The notes beneath the pieces are model-generated. The model was not told the DNA's origin, made no database searches, and saw nothing but the letters and a program-made list of their open reading frames with translations. Of a DNA stretch of 64,000 nucleotides, positions 1 through 10,380 are shown in pieces. Positions within the stretch are counted from its first letter, which is position 1, and each line of letters begins with the position of its first letter. The translations under genes and the position numbers were made by a program. The stretch is from Brachypodium distachyon (Eukaryota; Streptophyta; Magnoliopsida; Poales; Poaceae): contig NC_016131.3 of assembly GCF_000005505.3 (NCBI RefSeq), positions 32,107,001 to 32,171,000 of the forward strand, given 5' to 3'.

Positions 1-15
1 TGCACCGTCCATCCC

Positions 16-1440
16 AGATCAAGTGATGGCTGAAGCCCTTTACCATTTCGGTAACTATTTACTATCCGACAATCTGACCTACAAGTTCAGTAATTTAGGT
101 CAGCATGTTTTGGCAAAAGGAAGCAAATTAGCTCCTTGTTGACCTTCAGTAGTTAGGTTAGCACGCCTTGGCATAAGGCTGGTTAGTTAAGGAGGATCTC
201 AGTAATTAATTCTTCGAGTCCATTATAAAAAGGATCCTTTGATGTAATTTTTGTGATTGATTCAACTGTATTATATATATGAGATTGACTTTGGTGTATA
301 TTCCAAAATTCTCCTACGCTGTTACGACAAGTTAATCCAATTCTCCGGTGAAAACTGAATAGCAGTACAACAAGCGATGAAAAATAACAAAGCTACTCGG
401 TAGGCCGACAAGTGCATGTCAGTTGTCCAACGTTCAGCGTCATTTCTATCTTCAGTTCGTCAGTTAACGGCTCGCAGCGCGGCGAGATGATCTCCATTCC
501 GGATCAAGCGATTTCTGAACCCCTTTCACGTTTCCGGAACTATTTACTATCCGACAAGCTGCTTAGGTTAGCATGCCTAAGCAAAAGGCTAGTTAGTCAA
601 AGTGGATCTCTGTAATCAATTCTTCTGAGTCCAGTATTATGGACTCCTTGATGTAATTATTTATTGTGATTCATTCAATTTGATTATATATATATGAGAT
701 TGATTTTGGTGTACGTTCCCAAATTCTCCAATAAGATGTTACTACAAGTTAATCCAATTCTCCAGTGAAAGCCGATTGCTATATTTGCGAACAGCAGTGC
801 AACAAACTATGAAAAAATATCTAGGCTGACAAGTGCCTGTCAGGAACTAGCGTTCAGTGTCGTTTCTATCTTCAGTTTGTCGTTTCGGATCAAGTGATGG
901 CTGAAGCCCTTTACTGTTTCGGTAACTATTTACTATCCGACAAGCTGACCTACAAGTTCAGTAATTTAGGTCAGCATGTTTTGGCAAAAGGAAGCAAATT
1001 AGCTCCTTGTTGACCTTCAGTAGTTAGGTTAGCACGCATTGGCATATGGCTGGTTAGTTAAGGAGGATCTCTTTAATTAATTCTTCGAGTCCATTATAAA
1101 AAGGATCCTTTGATGTAATTTTTGTGATTGATTCAATTGTATTATATATATGAGATTGATATTGGTGTACGTTCCAAAATTCTCCAATAAGCTGTTACTA
1201 CAAGTTAATCCAATTCTCCGGTGAAAACCGAGCAGCAGTACAACAAAGATGAAAAATAACAAAGCTACTCGGTAGGCCGAAAGTGCATGTCAGTTGTCAG
1301 GAACCAACGATCAGTGTCATTTCTATCTTCATTTCGTCAGTTAACGCCTCGTAGCGCGGCGAGATACATATTCTCCATTCCAGATCAAGCGATTTCTGAA
1401 CCCCTTTAACGTTTTCGGAACTATAAACTGAAAACTCCAC
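16..1440. repeat. Tandem direct repeats, about 870-bp dimer
   Basis: Units begin with GATCAAG-type starts near 16, 501, 887 and 1382. Units 1 and 3 match closely (period about 871 bp). Units 2 and 4 form a shorter variant that lacks about 85 bp present in units 1 and 3. All share the segments around TTACTATCCGAC, TATATATATGAGATTGA and CAAGTTAATCCAATTCTCC. The array probably continues left of the window. No coding potential or known family was recognised. Confidence 0.75.
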
Positions 1441-2765
1441 TGTCGTGGTGGTGTCACGGCAGATGCCATAGAATGGCTTAACTTGGGACCGATGGACGAA
1501 GGAGGAAACCGGAGGAGCGAGGACGTGAAAAAAAACACGCACGATTCACACAAGAACACACATATTTACCCAGATTCGGAGCCCTCTTGTCGAGGTAAAT
1601 TCCTGCTCCTGCTTTGCTGTATTAGCCGAGATAGGCAAGCTCTACAATTGCGCTCCTTGAGCTGTATTCTTGAGGAAGAAGAACAAGAAGGGGAAACCCA
1701 AAAATGTCTAAGTGCTCGATCTCCTCTCCAGGGAGGTGCAGTGCTCTATTTATGGGCCAGGCATGTCACACTGACATGCGGGCCGAGTCTAACGTCACCT
1801 TTCTTGGGCCCCGCCGGGCACACGGCTCTGTTCCCTCCAGGCAGTACCGCAGGGGACAAGACAAATTTACTTTTCCCTGCCAGCCTGCAACGGGTACAGC
1901 TATCCTCTGCCGGCTTCCGTCATAGATTCTCTTTCGGTGCTTCTCTAGCGTGGTCACCTGACACCGGTACGCAGGCGCTGACTGCTTTTCTGAGATGATG
2001 ATGGCGCTGCTTTACTTTGCACCGTGTGGTCAGGATAAGACCGTTGAAGGATCTCGGCACCGCCGAGGTCAAGGGGCTCGTCCTTATCCTACAAACTTAC
2101 AAGATAAGAAAACTACGCCGGCATACGCCCGGGATGCTGGCTTAGCGTTAGTTTAACTTTATGATGCCGGCATACGTTGCTATGACGGCTTTGCCTCCGT
2201 TATTTCGGCTAGAGTTGTGTCGCCATGACCCTACCCGGGGACATCCCCCCGATACTAGTCCCCGAAGCTGTTGTGGTCCGGCATAGAAGGATGTCGGGCT
2301 GCGACAGTTTCCCCTAGACAGACCACTAACACCTATTTGGGTCCAGCCGAGAGGGATGCCGAGACAACCCCAGGTCCTCCTAACCGAGATCAATTCATTC
2401 CGGGACTCCGGGTTGGCGTGCTTATCCAGCCCTTAGCCGAGATTCTTTCTTCTCCAAGACCGACAATTAAAAACTTACTTCTGCCGACATAACCGCCACC
2501 AATGGGAAGATAAGGCTTGAGTTACTGCCACCGCGCTTTTTGAGGCGAGCGTGCTGTCGCGTCGGACAGTAAAGCCGACAGAGCCTTTAAGGATAGAACT
2601 TTGGTTCCCAAGCGAACACTTATCCTCCGGATCTCGCGGGATTCTCGGCGGCACGTCACGCAGTAACCGAGCATGCGCCTTGTTGAGCATAACTGCCCAA
2701 ATCGTGCGCAACCTTCCCGTTAGCCACTAAGGTGGTGGCACGGGAAACGCGCACCCCATTACTTC
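1441..2765. other. LTR-like or transposon-derived spacer, no gene
   Basis: This stretch is moderately GC-rich and has no convincing coding frame. It carries several scattered copies of a CCGGCATACG-like word (about 2117 and 2165, with relatives at 2279 and 3944), resembling degenerate subterminal repeats or an old LTR. The position directly before the retroelement gene at 3035 suggests it is the upstream part of the same element. The family was not identified. Confidence 0.4.
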
Positions 2766-2768
2766 GCC

Positions 2769-2780
2769 TCATATATTAAA
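2769..2780 (+). promoter_or_regulatory. TATA-like box of retroelement gene
   Basis: A CATATATTAAAGG stretch lies about 265 bp before the ATG at 3035 and is followed by a C/T-rich leader. This is plausible as the core promoter of the gag-like gene downstream. It is an inference from position only. Confidence 0.35.
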
Positions 2781-3034
2781 GGAGGAGGAGGGGTGGACAG
2801 AAAACCCTTCGCACTCCTCGCTCCCTTCGCCCCTTCGTTCTCCTCTGCTCCTCGCGCACTTCGCCGCCGTCTGCTAACTCCGAGCATCCCCGCCACCGCG
2901 GTTTCTCGCCTCCGAGCTCGCAGCCACCGCTTCGCTCGCAACCACCTAGGCCTCCGCCGCACTAGCTTGCTAGCTCAAGCCTCACGCAGGCACTTCCCCA
3001 CCGAAGCTCCAAACCCTAGATCTGTTTCCCTTCA

Positions 3035-4425
3035 ATGGCGTCTTCTTCTCGCAACCCAGCCGTCGACCCTGCTGCCCAGGCGGAGGAGAGGACCAGCTCC
3101 GAGCGCGCCGCCTGGGAGGGCTCCGACGTGACCCCGGCGGATATCGCGTGGCTCCGCCGCTCCCGACGGATCCCGGAGGAGGTCGAGTGCCGCGTTCCCG
3201 GCGGAGAAATCGTGCCGACCCCCGAAACCGGTGAGTACGTCGTCTTCCTCTCACATTTCGAGTGCGGTTTTGCTCTCCCCGCTAGCAATTTCTTTAGGAC
3301 TTTCCTAGATTTCTTTGGCCTCCAGCCGCACCATCTTCCGGCAAACGCCATTCTCACCCTCTCAGCATTCGTCACCTGCTGTGAGGGTTATCTCGGCCTC
3401 TGGCCATCCATCGACCTGTGGTCCCGGTACTTCATGTTCCGGCCACTGGTTCTCCCCGACAGAGACAATCCCGGCGCTCCAAAGCCGATGACGCGGTGCG
3501 GCGCCGCCACCATCGTCCCTCACCGCAACTCGGATTTTCTGAGGATCCAGGGTCTTGAGTCATGTAAGAAATGGCTCAAGACCTTTTTCTATATCAAGAA
3601 CTCCGCCGCCACCGACTTCATCAACCTTCCGGGATTCGAGGTCAGGCCCCCAGAAGAGAAGAGGAACTGGTCCTTCGACCCGAACGATTCTTTCCCAGAA
3701 GGTGCCGAGATCCATGCCAGGATCCTCGAGCTCAAGGAGAAGGGTATGTCGGCCGACGACCTGCTGGCAACCTTCGTATACCGGCGCCTATGCCCGCTCC
3801 AGCGCCGGATCCACAAGATGTGCTATTACGGCGGCCAATTTGACCCGGACAGGGTGTCGACCATCAAGCTCTCCCATGCTGAGGTTCGGCGGCAGGTCTA
3901 GGCGATCGCCAAAACCAGCATGTCGGAGAAATGGGCGTGGGGTATGCCGGCATATGCCCGGGATCGTCGCGCTCCTCCGGTAAGCCTTAACTTTTACTCA
4001 TTTCAGGCTTGTATCCGACATACTGCTATGCCGGCACTCGTCCAATATAAGCTTATCTCGGTTCAACCCGACTCCTTTGTGTAGATGTTCTCTCTTCAGC
4101 GGAGGGAAGACGGGGGCTCTCCCGACAAGCGCTTTGCTGCCCCGCGCAGATCCGCTGACGTCGAGGATCCGGACTCGGAGGATTTCATGCCAATACCCCA
4201 TGCCGGTCCTCGCTGTACCGAAAGTAAGGACCTTTGACACTCTTCTGTAATTTCTTCAATATCTGTTAGTAAAATACTCATACTTGCTTTTTTCCGGACA
4301 TAGCCGACTCGGGAGAAACGCGCCGTCTCAAAGAAGCACGCCGCCGAGAAGGACCTTCCGACGAATGTGAAGCGGAAGAGGGCTGCGGCTCGTGGCCCAA
4401 AGCCCAAGCCCTTGGTCGTCGGGTA
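3035..4425 (+). pseudogene. Gag-like 'putative gypsy type transposon' gene, degenerate
   Basis: The frame 3035-3901 encodes 288 residues typical of the grass retroelement family Pfam 'Transposase_28' (putative gypsy type transposon). Diagnostic stretches include YVVFLSHFECGFALPAS, FLDFFGLQPHHLPANA, YLGLWPSIDLWSRYF and WLKTFFYIKNS. The frame ends at a TAG (3899-3901), but similarity seems to run on (residues like KWAWGMPAYARDR), so the stop looks like a nonsense mutation. Possible further exons lie at about 4084-4225 and 4302-4423, separated by GT..AG-like intervals. Members of this family usually sit inside LTR elements and are annotated as gag-like. It is unlikely to make a working protein. 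Confidence is high for the family and moderate for the exon model. Confidence 0.7.
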
Positions 4426-4592
4426 AGGCCAATCTCACCTCGATTGCTTATGTCGGTCTTCTTCTTTCGTTGTCAAGCAAATAGCTAAGTTTTACTTCTG
4501 CAGGGTCGTTGGCGGTCGCTGTCGGGGTGGTCACCGCCGGCCTCCGGCAACCGCCACGTGTGTGGTCGCCGCCGAAGTGCCGACGGACGCCC

Positions 4593-5890
4593 CTAGGGCC
4601 GCTGCCGCCGCTGGGGCGGATGTCGCCCCAGTCGCCGTGGAAGTAGCCGCGGCCGCTGCATGCGCCTTGATCTTCGCACGATCAGGGGCGCGTCGTCGCT
4701 GTCCTCATCGTCGTCGTCCACGGGGACGACTGCCTGGGACGCGGCAGGCTGGCCCGCTTCGTCGTCGGAACACCGAAGCGAGGGCCAGCTGATCTCCGAC
4801 TCGCCCCCGCTCTCCTCAAGCACCTGCTTCCCGCGAGGTGCCGGTGGGAGAGCGCGCGGAGTCCGAGTGGGGGTGTCATCCATTAATCCCCACTCGTTGC
4901 AGGGTGGGAAGGAGGCGACGATGTTGTTGAGCCCCGCAACGTTGGCGTGGAGGGAGATAACCCCCGGCGAGAACCCCGTAGCGGGAAGGTCCTCGCCGGA
5001 GATCCCCTTCACCCACACCTGGAGGGACTCCCGGTCCACGCCCTCGCGATGGAGGCATGTCCTGTCCCCGGAACCCGCGTACATCCACGCGGGCCGGGAG
5101 CGCAGTTGGAGCGGCGCCACGCGCCGGGTGAGGAAGATGCGGGCCACGTCAACATCGGTGAGCCCAGCCAGCCGCAAAGCCTTGATCTTCTCCACGATGG
5201 GGAGGAGATCGGCATCGCGGTGGTACCGGTCCCGCCAGCCGCTGTGGGGTTGCAGCAGCTCGGTGGGCGAGAGGATGAACTCCTCGGGGTCTTCTACCCG
5301 GACCTAGCACCAGTCGTCCCGCCACTCCTTCTTGATCTTCTTCCCCGACCGGATGATGAACTCGGACTTCACCCGGTCGCGGGCGCGGAACACCACCCCT
5401 GACGACATCACATTCGCGTTATCGATCCGGGGTAGAAGTAATGCCGGAACAATGCCACCGACGGCATCACCCCGACGAATGCTTCGCAGAGGAATTGGAA
5501 GGTGGTGAGGAGGAAGAGCGATGTGGGGTGAAGTTGCGCCACCCGCAGCTGATACTACTCCATCAGCGCGTGGAGGAACAAGGAGAACGGCGGCACCAGC
5601 CCGGAGAGCAGGAAGCGCCCGAACACCCGGAAGTTGTTGTCCTGGTGCTCGGCGCCCGCGGGGAGGATCAGCGTCTCCCTGTGCTCATTGAACCCGGAGG
5701 CGACGGCGTGCCGGATCTTGGCCAGCGCCTCGCCGTTGTAGCCAGGCCGGTAGAAGGCGAGCGTGGCCCTCATCGCCCGCATCTTCTGATCCTTGTCGAC
5801 GGAGGCCTTGGCGGCCGCCTCGCTTTTGCTGGCCGCCGCTTTCTTTGGGGCCTTCCCCTCCTTTCCCTTCCTAGTGGTTGGGGACGCCAT
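4593..5890 (-). pseudogene. Second gag-like retroelement gene, with in-frame stops
   Basis: Reading leftward from the ATG at 5890, a lysine/alanine-rich start is followed by a gag-like region with stretches such as NEHRETLILPAGAEHQDN, FRVFGRFLLSGLVPPFS, FLCEAFVGVMPSVALFRHYF and KEWRDDWC, then an acidic tail (DDDDEDSDDAPL). This is the same broad family as the gene at 3035 but a different subfamily, on the opposite strand, so the two genes converge. One frame covers most of the region but is cut by TAG codons near 5555 and 5305. It is therefore a decayed element remnant and not a host gene. Confidence 0.7.
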
Positions 5891-6283
5891 GGGGAACGGA
5901 GGCAGAAGTTAGCAAGAACTCTTGGGCGCAAGATGCGAAGGAGTTGGAAGACGAAGGCTGGGGAGCAAAGTGTTTTCCCCTTGGAACAGCAGTAAAAACT
6001 TTATAGCACCCGGCCGTTTGGTAACGGCTGGTTCCGCACCCTACGGGCGCGCTGGGATAATTGCTAATCAAAGAGATAATGCGAAGAGTGGCCTTAACTT
6101 CCCTGTTTAAGGGGGAGGTTACGGCGGAAATCACGCACCCACTACTCCGTCCGTAACGGCGGGGTACTTGGGACGGCGGAGAGATGCGGGCCTGAGGCAA
6201 GTCGGGACCCACGCGTCGGTTGCCGGGCACCTGGGAAAAGTTCGTCCGGGAACAGGTGTTGCCGGCCCACGCCCGGGTGCTAC
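5891..6283. other. Spacer between gag-like pseudogene and LTR
   Basis: This is GC-rich sequence upstream (on the minus strand) of the gag-like pseudogene and directly left of the LTR that starts at 6284. No open frame or family was recognised. It may be the leader of the minus-strand element. Confidence 0.3.
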
Positions 6284-7216
6284 TGTCGCACCAGTGGCAC
6301 CCGGGTGCTACCGTTGCACGACGTGTGGGTCGCGTCGTCGAGTTCCCGGGAGGATCTCACCCCGGGCGGCAACTACAGGCTGCCCGGCAAGCTACCAGTC
6401 CAGAAGGGCTAGCGGCGCTTCGGGGAATATTCCCACCTGGGCACCTCCCGGGAAGTCAATTGCTGGAGGAGGGGTTTCCGGGCGCAGGCTCCCACCGCGA
6501 GGGCGGGGCCGAGCGGGCAGAGCAGCGATGCCACGTGGGCGCACGCTGGGCGCCCAGTGTGCAGTCACACTAGGACAAGGAGTGAGGCGCACGGTGCATT
6601 CAATAAGCAGACAGGAGGGGCGTTATTCGTCTTGTCGGACGAACAGTAGCTGTCCAGTCCTATTTTCTTAGGCCTTAGACCCCTAGCCGCGGGGTTGGCG
6701 CTCATGCATGCATGCCAGCGCGCCGAGGAGGAGTTGCCCAAGCTCCTTGCTCGCCACTTGTAAACCATGCACCGTGGCACCTGTGGTATCCCCTTGGTTA
6801 TAAAAGGAGGACCCCCGCCAACGGTCAAAGGGGTTCACTTTTTCACTAGGATTCCGTTCGGTTCAGTTGGTTCGTTGGCTCGCTTCTAGAGCCAGCTCGT
6901 AGCGCAGCACTGACAGTAGCTTGAAGCAGGAAGAAACACTTAGCCAAAAAGAGACCACCCCCGGGGGCTTCCCCCGGCAACTTGTAATCAGCTGTCTTCT
7001 CAATAATACAAGCTCAGACAGGCAGGACGTAGGGTTTTACACCTCCGGGTGGCCCGAACCTGGTTAAAAATGTGCATGCATCTTCTTGTGTTGTACTTCG
7101 CGGGTTACGTACGCCTTCAGTCATGCCGGCGATCGCCGGAGCGATCCCCGTCGCCCCTGCCGAACCTAAAAGGGGGTGCCCGCACACCCCCGGTGTCAAA
7201 GCCCCGTGCTACGACA
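6284..7216 (+). repeat. LTR of retrotransposon (TGT..ACA), 933 bp
   Basis: The sequence starts TGTCGCACCAG and ends GTGCTACGACA. It is a diverged copy of the solo LTR at 39302-40212, which defines both ends. It has a plus-strand TATA box (GTTATAAAAGGAGG near 6798), a CAATAATACA polyadenylation-like signal near 7001, and the shared GACGTAGGGTTTTACACC segment. The flanking 5-mers (GCTAC left, GTGAG right) do not match, so one side has been lost or rearranged. It is not clearly paired with either gag-like pseudogene to the left. Confidence 0.8.
6798..6808 (+). promoter_or_regulatory. TATA box of LTR
   Basis: TTATAAAAGGA is followed by the ACCCCCGCCAACGGTC block. The same arrangement occurs in the second LTR copy near 39841, which supports it as the LTR promoter. 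Confidence 0.6.
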
Positions 7217-7377
7217 GTGAGGCTGGCACCCGAATGTGTGAGGGTGACGCCTGTCGTGTGAGGATAGCACCCAAGTATGTGAGGATAGGTACCCGAAAGT
7301 ACGAGAGTATTCAAATTGTGAGTGTGTGTGTTATATAGAGTATTTGACACCCGAATGTGTGCGGGTGACAGCCTCAC
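7217..7377. mobile_element. 161-bp inverted-repeat element with internal palindromes
   Basis: The first 16 bases, GTGAGGCTGGCACCCG, match the reverse complement of the last 16 (7362-7377) at 15 of 16 positions. Inside lie three to four degenerate copies of a short palindromic word, CACCCGAATGTGTGAGGGTG (7227, about 7268, about 7291, 7347). The left end abuts the LTR end at 7216 directly. No target duplication is visible, so whether this is a MITE or part of a larger structure is open. Confidence 0.5.
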
Positions 7378-7537
7378 ATACCCTTCCAACATCCCTCAAA
7401 CGGTGTCCAATTTATAAAGTGCACAAACAAAAAATAGAATAAATGATCTATTACTCTCAAAAAAAGAGAAAATGATCTATTGACTTCACCTGTAAATGCC
7501 TCATGCCAACAAATTTTTCCAAAAGCAAATATGGCAC

Positions 7538-7720
7538 CAGTGGCGGAGCCAGCCAATTTGTGAAGCCTGGCCGAAGTTAGCATTTGCTTACAATATTTGA
7601 CTAATTTAAACATCACATCTACTTTAATCTACTTTTTTCGTGAGAATGTACTTTAATCTACTTTGTTTTAACAGAAAAATTCAACTGGAGCCTAGGCCCC
7701 CGGGCGGTGGCTCCGCACGG
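7538..7720. mobile_element. MITE with GTGGCGGAGCC ends
   Basis: The left end CAGTGGCGGAGCCA is mirrored at the right by GGTGGCTCCGCAC, giving roughly 12-bp terminal inverted repeats on a 180-bp AT-rich element. CAGTGGCGGAGC-type ends are common in plant non-autonomous DNA transposons. No clear target duplication was found, so the superfamily is not assigned. Confidence 0.5.
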
Positions 7721-7858
7721 AAGATTTCACGTCCCGTGCCAACTTTGACCACCAAGCATGCGGGAATCCTTCGTATATTTTATAAGTTGTACATGCTTCA
7801 AGAACTCCTTTGAGGAATTCCATAGCCATAGAACCAAAGGAAGGAGTTACTAATTATA

Positions 7859-8078
7859 TCCCATCCATTTTTTTTGACCAAGTTTGTGACTAAAATTAAC
7901 ACAATCGACTTGTAATTTGTGCGATACAAATCATAACCATAAGCAAGTACTTTTGAATACGAATACAATGCTATCAATTTTATGCCACAAAAATTATTTA
8001 TTGACAGACTAATTGTTAGTCAAATGTTCTCTCAAAGGAAACGAAACACGCCTTAATTATATTTTGAAACGGATGGAG
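7859..8078. mobile_element. Stowaway-like MITE, diverged
   Basis: The left end CCCATCCATTTTTTTTGAC and right end ACGGATGGAGTA form Stowaway-type inverted ends; TA follows the right end. The interior is AT-rich and non-coding. Confidence 0.5.
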
Positions 8079-8081
8079 TAG

Positions 8082-8797
8082 CAGAGTTAGTGGATCTTGC
8101 ATCATGTGTTTTCGTCATTTTGAATTTATTACTCGTTGGTCCAGCGATGAATCGATTGTATGACAACCTGTCTATAGGGGTGTACCCCCGGTAACGAGTT
8201 CAACAATCTCATGTTCTCACCTTTTTTTGGAGTGGATGGCTCATGCAACAATTTGAAGAGGCATTAAGATAAAATGGAAATGTTGAGTTTTCAAGTTTTG
8301 GGTGTAAATATAATCTGAATCTGATCCCTTATCACTGTTACCAAAGATAAAACACCTGATCTTGCCGCAGAGTACAACAAAAGAAGAGGACAAAGTCACC
8401 ACTCCAAAGACCATCCAAATTGTTTCCTTCACAGACACACCAAATGCCAAGATCCGAAGAAAACCAACAGATCTGGCGATGCAAACCCTCACAGGCGTTT
8501 TGTTGACGCCGAGACGAACGCCCTCAAGGTAGGAAAAGGCCGGAGAGACCTTATTTCAACATGCCATCGCCCCACCACCTCCGCAATGCTGTTACGAAGA
8601 CCAAACCAAACTACCAAAGGAAAACAAAACCTACAGGTGAAAACAAAAAAGAGGACGGATCCCCACTCTGGTTGCCGACGTGGCCGCCGGACGGAGGGGA
8701 GGAGGGGGACCGGAGTGGCTGTGTTTGGGAGAACCCCGACGGCGGGGCAGAGTGGTTCGTGGGAAAGAGAGGCGTTCACGACTTTTGTTTTACACTA
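8082..8797. other. Intergenic, no gene recognised
   Basis: Short open frames occur on both strands, but none resembles a known protein or has supporting splice structure. The part around 8540-8770 is moderately GC-rich and may be an old gene or transposon fragment. Confidence 0.3.
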
Positions 8798-8868
8798 AAC
8801 ATTAACTGTATCTTTTTTTAGCGTAAACATTCACTGTACTTTTGTCTAAAAGAACATTCATTGTACTT
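8798..8868. repeat. Short tandem repeat, about 28 bp x 3
   Basis: Three degenerate copies of an AAACATTCACTGTACTTTT word lie side by side, directly before the MITE at 8870. Confidence 0.55.
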
Positions 8869-8869
8869 A

Positions 8870-9122
8870 CAGCTCGTTTGGCAACCAAAAATTCATTTCG
8901 TTTGATCAAAATGAAATGAAATCTAATTTTTGATAGGATTTCATTTGGTTGAATTTGAATTCCGGGTTGAAAAATCATATTTGTCTACCACATGGAATTG
9001 AAGAGTGAGAAACAATGTTAGAGAAATGATGACTTTTAGAGAGGAATTGAGGCTAGTTATAGTGTGATTTCATGGAATTTGAGATTGAATTCATGTGGCT
9101 AATTCTGTGCAAACCAAACAAG
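8870..9122. mobile_element. Tourist/Harbinger-like MITE, 253 bp, TTA duplication
   Basis: The element is flanked by TTA on both sides (8867-8869 and 9123-9125). The left end CAGCTCGTTTGGCAACC resembles the reverse complement of the right end (CTTGTTTGGTTTGC). A 3-bp TTA/TAA duplication and GTTTGG-containing ends fit Tourist-type (PIF/Harbinger) MITEs. Confidence 0.6.
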
Positions 9123-9189
9123 TTATTTTTTGAAATTTAAAATGAATTTTACAATTCTATTCCCAGATGATGGATGCCAAATGATCTGA

Positions 9190-10158
9190 CAGTGTGTTTG
9201 GATGTTGGCATTGAAGGCCAGAATTCGGAATTGGAATTGAGTTTTTCCAATTCTACCGTTTGGATGTTTCAGGAACTGGGAGATAGAATTTAAACACAAT
9301 TCCACGGAATTGAATCGTAGTTAAAAGAGCCAGTCCCAAAACCGAGCCCAACCCCTCTGAATTGGGCTGAATTGGCTTCGCTCATATCTTGCTGCAGTTC
9401 TTTAGCACTACCGACCTCTTCACCACCACTTACCAACCACGGCTGGTACGGCCGCCGGAGTTTGGCCGCCGACCGCCGCCACCGAAGGCCGCCGCCGCCG
9501 CTGGTGTTCGGCCGCAGCCCGTCGGCGCCACTGCCGGAGTTCGGCCGCCGTCTCTACCGCTATATCATGTTCCTCCCTTTCTTTGTCTTCTCCACCTCCG
9601 GCGTTGGGTACGAGGTCGGCCGCCACTCCCGGAGTTTGGACGCCTCTCGCTGCCGCCATCTCATATTCCTTCTTTCCGTCGTCTTTTCCACCTCCGGCGT
9701 TGGGTACGAGGTCGGCAGCCGGGGGAGAAGGTTGGCCGCTGGGAGAACGCCATGGATCTGTTGCTCTGGCGTACCGCTAGCCTCCTCACGCCGTCTTCTC
9801 CACCTCCGGTGTCTAGTCTGGGAGGAGGACAATCATTGGGGGGAACATGCCGGAGCTGCAGCGCTGTCTGGGAGGTCGTTCGCTGGGCCTAGGAAATCTG
9901 CTGTGGAGGTCAGACGCATGGGGAAATTGTAAACGAGGAGGAGCCGCTCCTGAGGTGCAGGAAGGAAGAAGGCAGATTCAATCCTTTCTACATCCAAACA
10001 AGAAAATGAAATTGTGTCCTCCGCTAATTCCAACAATCAATATTCTATACAGCCAAACAACGGAATTGAAATTATAGTCCATTTCAATACCAAGCTGATT
10101 TGGTATCACATTCCAATTCAATTCCAAGAGCCCAATACCAATATCCAAACGAAGCACG
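9190..10158. mobile_element. Non-autonomous element with GTTTGGATGTTGG ends
   Basis: The left end contains GTTTGGATGTTGGCATTG. The reverse complement of the right end reads GTTTGGATATTGGTATTG. Both arms continue with AATTGGAATTGA-type words, so this is a roughly 970-bp inverted-repeat element with a GC-rich, repeat-containing core (9400-9900). No transposase is encoded; an open frame at 9372-9932 is low-complexity and unlike known proteins. The right end lies about 220 bp before the Snu114 start codon. Confidence 0.55.
9583..9815. repeat. About 101-bp tandem repeat inside the element
   Basis: The segment TCCACCTCCGGCGTTGGGTA and its surroundings occur at about 9590 and 9691, with a partial third copy at about 9797 (TTCTCCACCTCCGGTGTC). 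Confidence 0.65.
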
Positions 10159-10380
10159 AGCGAAATGTTCTGACGTGGACTGGACTTGCTTGGAGATGCA
10201 GCTCTCACGAGCACTGCTCGTCTCCTCGCTGAGCGGCACGATCCCGATCCAAGAGACGCCCTCACTTTGCCTGCTCTGCTGTACCGCCTCCTCTTCCCCC
10301 CTCTCTCCAAATCCCAAACCTCCCCCGCTCCCTTCCGGCGGCCCCAAAACCCTAGCCCGCGTCCCACCGATCTCGACGCC

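Noticed and set aside
7217..7377. CRISPR-like or riboswitch-like array of short palindromic repeats
   Set aside because: Repeats are degenerate, without regular spacers, in a plant nuclear genome; transposon-related palindromes are the simpler reading.
9372..9932. 186-codon open frame inside the transposon upstream of Snu114
   Set aside because: It consists largely of repeats and low-complexity residues, overlaps open frames in other phases and has no family similarity.
10186..10380. In-frame upstream extension of the Snu114 first exon from an ATG at 10186
   Set aside because: Conserved Snu114 proteins start at [16 protein letters not shown] (10381); the upstream 65 codons are not conserved and look like leader.
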